From: Tipula vernalis
Taxonomy: Eukaryota; Arthropoda; Insecta; Diptera; Tipulidae
Direction: 5' to 3'
NCBI GenBank assembly: GCA_958295665.1
Contig: OY282558.1
Coordinates: 330,371,106 to 330,435,105 of the forward strand
Length of the DNA stretch: 64,000 nucleotides
The notes beneath the pieces were generated by a model that had not been told where the DNA came from, ran no database searches, and was given only the letters and a program-made list of their open reading frames with translations. This document shows, in pieces, positions 1 to 11,999 of the stretch (position 1 is its first letter; each line of letters opens with the position of its first letter). Made by a program: the position numbers and the translations under genes.

Positions 1-289
1 TACTATATCCACATTTCAATTTCACCTGCCTACCGAACCTCTGAGTGCCGAAGAACAGAAAGCTCCAAATATCTATCATAATCGTGTTTGGTCACCATTT
101 CAAAAACAATTCTCGAAACTCGTTTACTTACACTACTATACTCGTCCTAATTTTCAAATTTGGTGGTTTAATATTTTTAAATAAAGTTTAATTTTATATA
201 TTGGAATTACCTGCTGCTGCATATCTTGATCTTTGGTCTGATCCGATTCAAATCATGTTTCGTGAAACGACAAGCGCATAGAGCTACTC

Positions 290-1900
290 GGATGAAAAAT
301 AACAATTTTGAAAATCTTGAATAATCTGGCAATTCGTGAAAACTTTCGAAAATCTTAAAGAAAAAATCCCGTAAAGAAGAATTCCAGTCTCAAAAAATTT
401 CGATACAAGAAGAATTTGAAATTACCTTCTATCTGCAAAAATTCTCTACAATTTTGAATAATTTCGAACATCCAATAATTTCAAAAACTCTCGAAAACCT
501 TGAATAAACTCGAATATCTCAAAAACAACTTCGAGAGAAGAAAAATGTCGTGAAAAAATCGAGAAGAAAAATTCCTCAACCTTCTTCTATTACCTCAACA
601 AATTTCGAAAATCTTGAAGGATCTTTTTAAAATCGAGAGAAGAAGAATGCCAGTCTCAAAAACTCTCGAACATATCAAAAAAGCTGGAATAATTTGAATA
701 TCCTCGAAAATTTTGATAGAAGAATTCCAACTAAACTTCTACGTCAAAAAATCTCGAAAATTTTGAATAATTTCGAAAATCTCGAAAAAAAAAATTCGAG
801 AGAAAAGGAATTCCGAATACAACCTTCAATATCATCAAAAAATCTCGAATATTTTGAACAATCTGGCAAGCCCTGAATAATCTCGAAAATTGCAAAAAAA
901 AATCGAAAGAAGAAGAAGAATTAAAACCATGAATAATTTTAAGAATTTTGAATAATCTAAAAATTTGAATAATCTCGAAAATATCGCAAAAATATGGAAA
1001 AATCTCTAACCTCACAAAATCCTTCAAATCAAACAGATCATCATCATCAAAATGAGTAAAAATACCGAAAATCTCAAAAATTTCACAACAAACAAAGTAA
1101 ACGAAGCAAATATCCGGACCATCAGTCATGAAGTCAGCTGAAATTTTAAGTGTGGAAATCTGTAAAATCTAGAATAATCTGGAAACTCCCGAATAATCTG
1201 GATAATATCGAAAAAAATCAAGAGCAGCAAGATCCCAAACAACCAGCCACAAAAATCTCGAAATGTTTCGAATTCATCTTGTCTCGAATTTTTTTAAAAT
1301 TTTTCGAAATTATTGAAGATTTTCGAGATTTTTTGAAGCTATTGAAGGTTATCTTCAATAACTTCGAAAAATCTCGAAAACCTTCAATACAGAAAAATTA
1401 TCGCACGTTCAAAAAAGTTACAAAATTTTGAATAATATTGAAAATTTCGAAAAATTTCGGTATAAGAACAATTCTAAGCAACTTTCTCCTCTAATCCCCC
1501 TCTCCTCAAATCTCCAAAATATTGAATAATTTCGAAAATCTCGAAAAAAAAAATCGAGAGAAGAAGAATTCCGAACAAGTTTAAAAATTCCGAAAAAAAT
1601 TCGAAAATCTTGAATAATCTGGCAAATCTAGAATGGCAAACCTATTTAGAAAATCTCAACAAAACAAAAATCAAGAGATCCCACTTTCTAAAACTAAAAT
1701 TTTGAATAATCTCGAAAAATTTAGATAGAAGAAGGATTCCCAACAACCTTTGATTTCATTGTTATTGATTTTTCAAGATTATTCTAGGATTCTAAATTTA
1801 TTCGAGTTTTCTGGGAATATTCAAAATATTTTGTAAATATCGAGAACATTCAAGAATTGTAAGATTATTTGATCATTTCGAGGTTTAGGGGTTTAGGTTG
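290..1900. repeat. Cryptic degenerate repeat, AATCTCGAAA/TTTTGAATA words
   Basis: Short related words (AATCTCGAAA, ATTTTGAATA, TTTCGAAAATC) recur dozens of times, mostly in one orientation. A longer recurring block ends in GAGAGAAGAAGAATTCC: variants are near 376, 560, 635, 715, 800, 912, 1555 and 1722. Some copies are inverted, for example at 1290-1345 and 1755-1880. The periodicity produces low-complexity reading frames on both strands (694-876 plus, 731-1129 minus, 1150-1431 plus) rich in Lys/Asn/Glu or Phe/Ile. These look like repeat by-products, not genes. The block is consistent with an old minisatellite or slippage-expanded DNA. I cannot give a strict period by eye. Confidence 0.7.
1319..1382. 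repeat. Hairpin inside the cryptic repeat
   Basis: The left arm at about 1321-1347 (reading TTTCGAGATTTTTTGAAG at its start) is the near-perfect reverse complement of 1353-1380, with about two mismatches and a loop of roughly five bases. It arises where forward and inverted copies of the TCGAAAA word family meet. Confidence 0.7.
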
Positions 1901-3575
1901 CGTCCTGTTACAGAAATCCGATATCCTCGAAATAATTCTGGATTAATCCACAGACATTGTAAATTTTAACGAAATTGGGTTGCCTTGGTGTCGAGATTAT
2001 TCGTTACTTCCAATTTTTTGTTATTTTTGAAAATTATTCAAAGTTCAAAAAGAAAATAATTTAGAAAGATTTGCAATATTTTAAGCCAATAGACTCTCAA
2101 AAGCTGATACATATATATATAGTATGTACACTATTGTACCCCTTGCTACTATAATATTTTGGTCGAAGAGGCCCAGAGACATTGTCATTTCCAATATACT
2201 TGCATGCTCAACGTCAAAATTACTTTTCTCTACTTTTAAACAGCGTCTACAAGTTTTTAGATAAGTTCACATATCAACTTCAATATCAATTGATCCACTT
2301 CGGTTTAGGGATATTGAACCATTTCTGGATGCATTCACGACATTTCTGTTACAATAACCCAAAACAACATAATTCGGGTTAGGCAGTTTTTCAAATTTAT
2401 TAAAATTCAGAAGAACTGTATCAAAAGCAACAGTTTGATATAGGCGAAAAAATGTTAATGTTACTTTTAGAAATCTTAGTTATTTAACATAGCTTTTTGA
2501 TTACTGCCACCAATTTACCGGTATTATTGAATAAAGTTTAAAAATGATATTGGAATGAATTCTGTGGTCACAAATCACAATGGATTAAGGTGAGACAAGC
2601 CCTTTTACGTATTATCTCAAATTCAAAATCTCCAGATTCGATTTTATATCATATCAATTCTTTGTAATATTCCGGTAACTACAAACAACCGTAATAATCA
2701 TTTCTAAAAGCAATAATTCAAAAAACCCATACGATTTTGAGCGACTCTTAATTTTAAAAACGTTTTCCTGAAAAATGCGAATTTGACACTTAAGCTATTA
2801 AGATTTATGACTACAGAATTGTTCGTGTGTTTATATTTTGAGTTTCTATCATATGCTAAACTCGAGCAGATACCATCCAAAATATATTATTAAAACAAAG
2901 CTCAACTTCTATTCTATTACCGATTTTTATAACAAGAGTCGCATAAATCAAAGAAGAGGTAAACTTTGGATTATTCCCTGTGGACCACGCAGGTGTTATT
3001 AAAGATGCTACAGTACGTTTTTTCTACAGTCATTTTCTGTTATTGTCAAAAATAATTATAAAGTGTTTCCTATACAATAACAATTTTTGAGTAGAGTCAT
3101 TATTGCAGCAAATGGGCGATATATAAACATATGTTTAAGTTCTATTGAAGAATATTTCACTGAAAAAACATTTCTTAAAATAGATTTAAAAAAATGTCTC
3201 TATATAGTACATTCAGTTTTATTCCCACTTTTATTTTCTTGTTCGATTTTAGGTTTAGTATACTTTAAGGTTATTGGATTGTTCAACATTATTCTAGATT
3301 ATTCGAAATTCTTTTAGATTTTCGGTATCTATTCAAATTATATTCGAAATTATTCGATGTCAATACATATTCGAGTTTCGTTTAACGTTGAATTGAGAAT
3401 ATCGAAAATATTTCGGAATTATTTCATATTTTGCAATTACCAAATTTTACAGACAACCGAAATCGTGTTTTGGATCAAAAATCTATGAAAAGCCTCGTCT
3501 TGAATATTAAATTATTAAAAAAAAAAATAAAAAAAAATATTCCGAAAAAAAAACAAATAATCGTTTACAAAAATG
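1900..3575. other. AT-rich DNA without recognised features
   Basis: I see no gene here. Reading frames are short (at most 76 codons) and AT-driven. Diffuse inverted copies of the TCGAAATTATT word family of the preceding repeat reappear at 3255-3430, and again at 3880-4060, so the repeat's influence reaches further than its core. Confidence 0.6.
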
Positions 3576-3640
3576 TTTGGCATTTGGTATGGAAGGATAC
3601 CTACCGGCGGTTCGAATCCTGGTAGGAGCGGTCCTATAAT
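3575..3640 (+). other. tRNA-like B-box, possible tRNA-derived SINE or tRNA pseudogene
   Basis: GGTTCGAATCC at about 3609-3619 matches the RNA polymerase III B-box exactly. About 30 bases upstream, TGGCATTTGG is a partial A-box match. CCTACC and GGTAGG flank the B-box as a 6-bp inverted repeat. The sequence does not fold into a proper cloverleaf: only the two innermost T-stem pairs form, and the acceptor stem is unclear. It is therefore not a functional tRNA gene. A tRNA-derived SINE head is possible, but an 11-base match could also be chance in a 64-kb window. Confidence 0.3.
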
Positions 3641-3659
3641 TCGTAGCTTCTAATCTAAC

Positions 3660-6600
3660 ACAACAAATCAAAACGAACCAAAACAAAGCTTAACCATTTA
3701 TGGTATAGCTATCGATAGAATTTTAAAAATTCTTTGAAATACGTATGTATCTGCAAGGTTGACGAATAATTTAGAAATTTAATACAAATTCGTAAAAAAT
3801 ATTAACAAAAAAAAAAAATTCTTTGTACAAATTATCCCCTAAAATTTTTATAATTTTTAATATTTTTGATAATTTACTTTTGAATTTGAATTTTTGAAAT
3901 TATTTTAGGAATTAATTTTCGACTCGTCACAAAATTATAGATAAGTTTCGAAATTTCATTAAAGATTCCGACTGAAATTCTAGATAATTTCAGAATTTTG
4001 AAATTAATTTTTGGCGTCAAAATAACGAGATTACATGAATTTTTCGAGATTTGCAGCGCGTTGATTCTTGAGTTGTATGTATTGTTGTGAAACATTGAGG
4101 TCTTTGGTGTGGAATTACTTTCTCATTATTTTCTATATAACATATGAGTCGTGTATTCTTCTCTTATCTTGACGCCACATAATAGCTCTTAAAATATTTC
4201 ACTGAATTTTAAAAAGAATCCTATTCTCAACCAAAGTAGACCGGTGAGTTTTTCCCGTTAAAATTTTAAAAAATACGAAGTATCGAAAGGCAACATCAGG
4301 CCGCAATAACGATGCTTCGTTATGTTTACCTGCATCGTAAAGATTACTGTTGGTATATTTGTAAAAAATTATTATGGTTTTATTGTTGTAATTATATTAC
4401 TATGAACAAACAGACATTTGGTGTGTGGCGCTATAAATATTTTTACTTTTTATATTATAGGTTATAAATTTTACAATTGATATAAGTGGTATTTATGGAA
4501 TGAAATTATACAGATGTTCTACGAATCAATAGTTACCCTATAAGCATTACAAAAATTTCTTCATAGCAACTAACATTAAAAACACAAAGAACTATCAAAC
4601 AATAAATTTATGTGATTTGCAGTTAACAATAATCACATTTCCTATAAAAATCTTAAAAGCCAATTTTTTGTTGTGTTCAGCATTATACAATAAACAATAC
4701 AATTGTTTTGTTACTTGTTTGTTACCTACCTAAAACCTAAGAAAAGTACATAAGACATACATAGTAAGTATGTACATATATTATATCGAGTAGAACATAA
4801 CTAATAAATAAATGTATTTGCCACGCGAATAGCTAGTACATATGTATACGACATTTAAAATTTGCCTTTTCCTTTTTTTTATAAATTTAATTGATTGGAA
4901 ACATAAAAATTGATGTCGATTGACTTTTCGAGTCGAATTAATCACCATGTAAATGTCTGTTTGTTTGGACTTAACATAAAAACCAATCTCGGTTTTATTT
5001 TGTGTAGATATTGTGTATTATATACACAGTTCTACACGATGAAATATGTCAACTGAACCACTCTTTGAAATAAAAACATTTGTTTACTTTTTAAAAATTT
5101 CTTAATATTTGTGAAATATCAAAACTATATAGATAAAAATGTTTATTATGTGTTATGAAATAAAGAAAATTAAATATAATGAAAAGATTACCTCGTTTCG
5201 TCTTAAGAAAATGAAACAACAATATTATCTAAAAAAGACTGCATTTTTTTAGTGATAAATAGTAAAATTGAGAGTTTACAGCCAGCATTTATGAGCATAC
5301 ATATTTAACCCTTTCTATAATTTAAAAAAAAAAAAAAAAAAAATCTTTAGATTTACTGCCCGATATTAAAAATAAATTACTTGTGTAGTTTTATCAAAAA
5401 TATTTTTTTTAATGCATTGAATAAGAGTTGTTCTATATAAATTTTACTAGCGATTGCAATTTTTTATTTATTATTGACACACACACGGCTCCTTGTTGAA
5501 CATAATAAAATGGGTGTGGTCGAAATTTATTATATTCCGTGATTATCGGCTGAACTATTTTTAGTTGCATTTATTATTTAAGTAAACGAATTTTATAGTA
5601 ATTAAATTAAGCTGTTATAATATGAATGTAATAAACCATATGTACATATATACCTTTCACAATAATAATATTTGCACAATATTTAAAAGAAAATTTTTTT
5701 AAATACTCATTCGAGGCCACAAATATTTGGAGGAAAAGGAATAATCAATTAGCACACAATTGTTTTCTGTTTCTAGCAAAAAAATAACGCATTCCCGCCA
5801 TAATTTTGCCCCATCTTTTCTATTTTTTACACCACCACTACAAATTTGTCTCTAATAAATAGTAATTTTATGACAAATATTACGATATACTTATTTAGTA
5901 TCAATAGATCAAACTATAAATTTTAATATCGTTGAACTTTGATAGTTATATGTACTTGACTGTGAATTTTGCTATTTTTTTATTTTTTTTCAGACATCTA
6001 TTTGAGGTTAAAGTTCTTTCTTGTAATAATTACATGTCGTTGGTTTGCTCTTCAATATATTTATTGCGATACTTTTATTTAAAACAAATTATCATAATTT
6101 AGCACCCGCAGCTTTTATTATACATTAAACTATCTTTTAATAATCTGTTGTTAATATTTTTATTACGACTAACAATTATTTTTGATTTTGAATTACAAAA
6201 AATTACAATTTGTACAAAATTATATTTTAAACTAGTTTTATAAAAAAAAAATAATTAATTAATTTAAAAATCATAAAAATAACATAAAATTTAATAAAAA
6301 CAGATTTTTGCTTCATTTTAAAATTAAAAACAACAATTAAGAAATGATCGTGGTGTGCGCGGTTTAATATAAATTGTATTTATGGGCTGGCTGGTGGTTT
6401 AAGAAGAAAACGAACCACAAACGTTTATAAAAAGTCATTAACACACAACAGAATACGTAAAAATAAAAATTTGACTAATTATATTATCGATCGTTTATGA
6501 AAATCTCAAGAAACCAATTTATTATTTTGATTTCGCAAACGCATATTTGCAATTAAATTTTAAATGACAATTTTAATCGATTTTGTATTAATGGTTTACA

Positions 6601-8020
6601 AGTATAATTTTTTTTTTTTTATTATTCATATTCGATATCAATAACAATATTGTACATTTAGGATAAAAAATGGGACATATAAATCAATTGGTATAAGAGA
6701 TCGCGCAACAACTGATAAATTAATAACCCTTCATTATAAAAATACCGCTCATTTTAAATCCAAATTTATTTTATTTTAAAAGTTAAATTGCATGCTGTAA
6801 GATCGTGAAATAATACTAAGAGGGTGTACAGCGGTTTAAAGCAAAAATTAAGAAACGTAGTTTATTTCATTGATCCATGGTGAAGGAGATTCTTTTTTTT
6901 GCTGTGTTTTTAATTTTTGAAACATAAAATTACATGTATACGTTTCTGGATTTTCTGGATTTCTGCCAAAGATAAAAAATAAAAGAAAAATTATTTAATA
7001 TATAAAATAATGCTTGCTGAGTTCCTGGCGGATATAAGTACATTTATATCCAAAATAAAATTAATATTTCCTTTTTGGCTTTATTCAAGCAGTTATATTT
7101 TGCGAATTAAATAAATTGTTTTGTTTTTTTTTTTTGCTATAAATAACAAACGCGTGTCTGGATTGGGGAATCGACAATAAAGATTTCAATGTAGTTCAAA
7201 ACTCTTGCAATATTATTTAAATCAATATTATATAATATTTTTATTCGCCAAACCTCGAAAATTTATAGAGTTCAAAGTTTTTTTAGTAGGACAAATATTT
7301 TGGATGAAATGCACAGTAATAATAAATGCAAATAATAAGCCAAATATTTGTAAGGTACTCAATTCATGCAATATTTATGCTGTGTGTATGACACCAATAT
7401 TTTCGACTAAATAATTGTCTATTCAATAAAACACACTGTGCATTCTTATTTATGAAAAAATGTATTTTGCATTTTTCGGGTAATTTGTTTAAACATAAAT
7501 CATACTTTGAATTTCAGTAACGTTCATAAACATTGTTGCTGGATTTTTTTGTTTCAGTACACGATCAGGGAGATCTCAAGAAGAAATAATCTGGAGGTAC
7601 CATCGTTTATTAAAACACGCACTTTGAAATTATATTTATTAAATACTTACGTATGTGTATGTATTAGGGATTGCAAAATTAGCTTAAATTCTGCTATAAT
7701 TTTTTTAAATTTATCAATAATTTATCATTAAAATTTTATTTATTCACTTTGTTTATGTTCAAATTATTTTTCGCCGATGAAGATTCTTGAACATTCGGTT
7801 GAGTTGGCTGTTGATAATGATTTCCTTATCGCACAGACAAGCGTTCGAGCAATTTATTTTAATATGGCTAAAATAGAAAATAGAATGGGTAAGCATGAGG
7901 CGGAAATTGTTTGAAAAAATTTAAGAGGTTTTTATGCCTAATGGAAGCAACTTCATTATTTTTTTGCTCCGATTACTTGTTCACCTTTGTGGTTTTCCTT
8001 TTAATACTTAATAAAATTGA
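3660..8020. other. Gene-free AT-rich stretch
   Basis: There are no coding regions I can support. It contains a poly(A) run at about 5324-5342, scattered poly(T) runs and many TACATATGTA-type words. A 39-base open segment at 7558-7596, bounded by a good pyrimidine-rich acceptor (TTTTTTTGTTTCAG) and a weak donor, is listed under findings only. Confidence 0.6.
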
Positions 8021-8023
8021 TTA

Positions 8024-8247
8024 AGCATGTATTCCATGAGAAAAATTGACTGACAGTCAAAAAAAACGAAAAGAGAAAAATAATCTGATGCCCCATATAA
8101 GAGACAAAGGCAACGTTTTTTATTTTATAGAAAAACAATTTTGCTGTAAAATAAAAAACTTTGTCCTTGCCTCTTATAAGGGCATCAGATTGATTTTCTC
8201 TTTTCGTTTTTTTGATTGTCAGTCAATTTTTCTCATGGAATACAGGC
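8024..8247. mobile_element. Long hairpin (foldback/MITE-like) element A
   Basis: The left arm from TGTATTCCATGAGA (8028-8041) to about 8130 is the near-perfect reverse complement of the right arm from about 8145 to TCTCATGGAATACA (8231-8244). The pairing runs almost to the centre, leaving a loop of about 13 bases, so the whole element is one inverted repeat with arms of about 100 bp. It encodes no transposase; the frame at 8046-8252 is a by-product of the arms. The flanks (AAGCA on the left, GGCTC on the right) show no clear target-site duplication. Its ends match those of the hairpin at 17.1 kb. A foldback transposable element is the best reading. A transcribed hairpin RNA locus feeding small-RNA production is an alternative. 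Confidence 0.8.
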
Positions 8248-8281
8248 TCTAGTAGTATTTTCTGACTGCTCGAATTTAGGA

Positions 8282-8677
8282 CTATTTAGATACTGAATGA
8301 AATACGCCGAAATACACTGAAATACCGAGTGCAAAGTTACTCATGCTTATATTCCTTCCTTCCGCTGGCGCTACATTCCATGAATCGATCCTCGATGAGA
8401 GAACACCAAACACGGTGACCAAGTTTGTTTAGGTGCCTCTAAACTTCATCCAAATACCGGGTAGGCGAGGCCCTACTTTCTTTGGTGCTGATTCCGGCTG
8501 GTTTGGTGTTCTAATTTTATGAGCGAAGAACGCCTCAAAGTCACCAACCCTAGATGATTTTATGAATCCGATGATGTCAACTTTATCGATCGATTCAGTA
8601 ATAAATAAAGTTGTTATTTGGAAGCAGATGATTTCTGCTGCTTTTTGTAAGTGATTTGTAGATAACCTTTCCAGTGA
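8282..8677 (-). pseudogene. Unrecognised decayed reading frame, minus strand
   Basis: One minus-strand frame stays open from 8677 down to a TAA at 8429-8431 (82 codons), then continues in the same frame for 49 more codons to a TAG at 8282-8284. About 130 codons with a single stop is unusual in DNA this AT-rich, and base composition here is richer in G+C than the surroundings. There is no ATG at the upstream end; the first Met is close to the first stop. The predicted peptide has mixed polar and hydrophobic composition with a Pro-rich stretch (QPESAPKKVGPRLPG) before the stop. I do not recognise the family. It could be a transposon-derived fragment, since it lies next to hairpin element A, or a degenerated host exon. 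Confidence 0.3.
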
Positions 8678-9073
8678 TTATAAGCCTTACCTTAATATTA
8701 AATTACATACACTGTATATTAAATTTCATCATAGATACATAAATATAATAAATAGTGCAATTTTCGTGAAATTATTGAAATTCAAATTTTGCACAAACAT
8801 TCTTCCATTCAATGATTGTATGTTATTCTATCAATTGTTCTGATCTGGCGAAGAAAATAAATATAAAATATATTAACTCCCTTCTTGAAGCTTTATCGAT
8901 GTGCCAAAATTGATTTGTCTAACTGTTAGTCAATCACTGTGAAATATTATTTCAGTCAAGATTTCTGGTTAGCTAATTCTTTAGTTCTGAGTTGGCTAAG
9001 ACCAAGCTTTTTGGAGTAAATTCGTGGTTAACTAAATTGGCGAGTCGGACCCATCCCGCAACAAATTCTGTAG

Positions 9074-9247
9074 AAACGTTGTTCTAAATTGGAGAATCAG
9101 CGAGTAGATGTAATCTTGAATTCACCCAACGTCACACTCCCCTTCTTTGATGACAACGACTGGAAGAATAATGAAGATTCTGAAGATTCTGCCCCACAAA
9201 GTACTGCTAATGCGGACTATCAGACGCGGGCAAAAGCGGTCGAATGA
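9074..9247 (+). pseudogene. Unrecognised acidic open segment
   Basis: A 57-codon frame without an internal stop lies between a TAG at 9071-9073 and a TGA at 9245-9247. It has no ATG. The middle is acidic (FFDDNDWKNNEDSEDSAP) and locally G+C-richer than its surroundings. Just upstream, TGGCGAGTCGGAC at about 9038-9050 resembles the primer-binding-site style start seen after the LTR of some retrotransposons. The segment could therefore be a gag-like leader of a decayed LTR element. No protein family is recognised and the LTR itself is not demonstrated. Confidence 0.2.
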
Positions 9248-9299
9248 GATTTATGAAAGGTTATCCAGCGCTTAGGATATTTTAGGGTAGGAGGAAATT

Positions 9300-10080
9300 A
9301 ATGTATCGCTAACTGGAAAGCATACACCGTCTTTGACAATGTGCATTAAAATTGATAACTAAAACGAAAAGTTAATTCATGAGGATTCTAAATCGTAAAA
9401 TCTGGTGGTGAGTAGTTTATCAAAAACATTAAACCAACTAAAAAACGAAAAAAAAATCTGCGTTTGATTTTTTTAATTATTAGCTAAATCCTTCAGGAAT
9501 TTGATAGCATGTACCACCCACCACATAAAATTATATTTAATTAAAAAAATACAAAAAACGTTTTAACCATTTAGCTGAAAAAATTTGAATTTGAATTTTA
9601 TCGGTCAGCTTTTTATAAAAAAAGTACATAAAACATTAGATTCCCATTCTCAAGCAATAAAAAATGTCTTGGAATATTTTTAATTAAAAATAATCACCCT
9701 TAAAAAATACCATCGACCGAAAATGGTAGAATCGATCGTAAAATGTTTAACGAGGTCGACATATGCAACACAAATTTTTATTTACTTTTTCTCGGTGTCG
9801 ACCCGACAATCGCAATAAAGGTGTTTATTTTTAATAAAGCTAAAGAAATTTTTGGCTGTAACTGTCAATGTTGTTTTTTATTTGTGCCGAGACACACTAT
9901 CCGTGGGAGTTGCTTTGTAAAAATAACCTAGAAGTCTTCGGTCAAAACGTACTAAGTTTGAAAATTTACACATTTTCACAAATTCAGGTTGCTTCAAATA
10001 GTTGGGAATATTTTTCGATTGCAAACTCACAACAATTTTGAATTATAATATGAAGTGACTAAAATTCAAATTTCGGTAAA
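9300..10080. other. AT-rich DNA without recognised features
   Basis: Nothing is supported beyond short AT-driven frames. The 62-codon frame at 9743-9931 is Cys/Phe-rich and matches nothing I know. Confidence 0.5.
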
Positions 10081-10083
10081 TTA

Positions 10084-10337
10084 TACTGCCGTGCTAAGAA
10101 AAAAAAAACACATCTGCCTTTTTGTAGTTTTGAGTAATTTCAACTTTTCTGTTCTTGTTTGCCATGTCTTACTATGAAACTTGACTACTAAATAACGTGA
10201 TTTTATGGCATTTAATGACGGATATTTCGCTTTTTAAAACAGCATAAAAATAGGTATTTGTTTGCAGAATCAAAATGTGCCCCTAACACATTTTTCGACT
10301 TTTGGCGCTTGTGACTTTTTTTCTTAGCACGGCAGTA
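10084..10337. mobile_element. MITE of Tc1/mariner type, TA target-site duplication
   Basis: The element starts TACTGCCGTGCTAAG followed by an A-run. It ends with the exact reverse complement, CTTAGCACGGCAGTA preceded by a T-run, giving terminal inverted repeats of at least 22 bp. A TA dinucleotide lies directly outside each end (10082-10083 and 10338-10339), the target duplication typical of the Tc1/mariner superfamily. The interior of about 210 bp has no coding capacity. The perfect TIRs imply fairly recent or selected mobilisation in trans by an unseen transposase. If the element is taken to start at CTGCC, the TA pair shifts by two bases. Confidence 0.88.
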
Positions 10338-10374
10338 TAGATTTTCGGCAATGTAAGTTAAAGGCAATGTAATA

Positions 10375-10590
10375 CTTGGAGTTACAAAGTGATATTAATT
10401 CAATTAAATTATATTTGTTGACCTTGAAATTTTCTGGGAAGGTCAACTAGATTTTTTCGTATGAACCTTTATTTTTTTGTCAAATTCATATTTTACGCAA
10501 AAAACAAACAACTTCTGTGTAAAACTTTTTTTACCCACTCTTTACTTTCAAGGCCGGTTTCTATGAGAAAAATAAAGTTGAAATTGGTAG
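10375..10590 (+). repeat. Dispersed repeat, copy 1 (partner at 44.55 kb)
   Basis: Two blocks match the region at 44.55-44.71 kb in the same order. The first contains TGTTGACCTTGAAAT, followed by AAGGTCAA and a T-run. The second contains TTTTACGCAAAAAAC, then ACTCTTTACTTTCAAGG. The match is diverged but collinear over roughly 200 bp, so the two are copies of one old repeat family. Its class is unknown. It directly follows the MITE at 10084-10337. Confidence 0.6.
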
Positions 10591-11539
10591 GCCGATAAGA
10601 AAAATGTAGCACAAACAATGACAAGCTCTGATCATACGGATTTTTCAATGGTTCTTCCACAAATTTAAGAATCATGTATTCGATTTTCAAGTGAGAGAAT
10701 ACAACTTTACATTTCAGATAGTTGAATTAATTGTTTAATTGAGCTACTGAAGCGAAGTGGGTGATTGGATTTAGTTATTTCACTTTACATAAGCGTTAAA
10801 AATAAAACCAAAATATTTCATTTGAATCTGGTTTATGTTTAAACAAAAAATTTTTAAATATCTTAATTTATTTATAACTACCACTTCAGTTAATTTAGTT
10901 CAATCGAAGAGGTCAATTGTTAAAGAAAACTCTTTTAAATATGTAGATGAGAAAATTCCAAAAATGTGGAAATTATTTTCGAATAAATGGTTCACTTTTT
11001 ATAAGAGATTGAAAATTTATTAAACGTGGCTCCAGAAGGGTTACACATTTCTTAAAGACAGGTACCTACTATTATTTTTTTACACAAATATATGAAAAAT
11101 TCGTTTTTCTACAAAAAGCGTAAAAAGTAGGCTTTTTCTGTTTCCAATGCCCAAAACGTCTATTTTACGCATTACTGATACTTTGTCGTACGTCTCCCTG
11201 TGCATCGTACGACCAAGTGATTTTCCTTCACAATTTTTAGGATTGAAATCAAATAGCAACTATAGATACATATTTATGTTATGAATTATTATTATTTAAT
11301 GGCTTCTGCGTAGGCGTAGTAAAAAAAAGTTAATTGACCCCTTAACTAAACAAGGAAAAAACATTAAACTGTGTTACATCGTATAGATTTCGTTGTACGT
11401 TGTACATATATAACTTAAAACAATAAAAACGTTTATGATTTTCTTATGATTGTATAAGACAACAAAAAAAATTTTGATAAATTTATTAAGTAATTATAGG
11501 AAAAATAACGTCTCTATATTATAACACGTACGCAAAGTT

Positions 11540-11580
11540 CTTTGTCGCGCTCGAAACATTTCTTTCGTTGCGCGACAAAG
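11540..11580. repeat. GC-rich hairpin
   Basis: CTTTGTCGCGC at 11540-11550 pairs with GCGCGACAAAG at 11570-11580. An inner CGAAA/TTTCG stem (11552-11556 with 11563-11567) extends it. It stands out because the surrounding kilobases are very AT-rich. No terminator or known RNA gene is recognised. Confidence 0.75.
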
Positions 11581-11809
11581 TAGTACTTTTGGCTCTTTAT
11601 TTATAAATACATACAGTACGTGAATGCTATGATGATTCAGGAGCTAAGATATAAAAATAAAGATATACAATACTTACTAATAATTTAGATGCACTAACAG
11701 AAAAATGTGGAATTTAACGCCGTCTGGTTTTTTAAATGAAAAGTAAAAGTGGTTCGTTAATAGAACAGAAGTTCTGATTTTTTTTATGTTATTTATTCAT
11801 ATAAGTGTA

Positions 11810-11953
<144 letters not shown>

Positions 11954-11999
11954 ATGTACGAAGATTAATTAATTTATGTATGTTTTACAAATAGAATAG

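Noticed and set aside
694..1431. Overlapping frames of 60-132 codons on both strands.
   Set aside because: They are by-products of the cryptic TCGAAA repeat; the peptides are low-complexity and differ in no way from the repeat's own periodicity.
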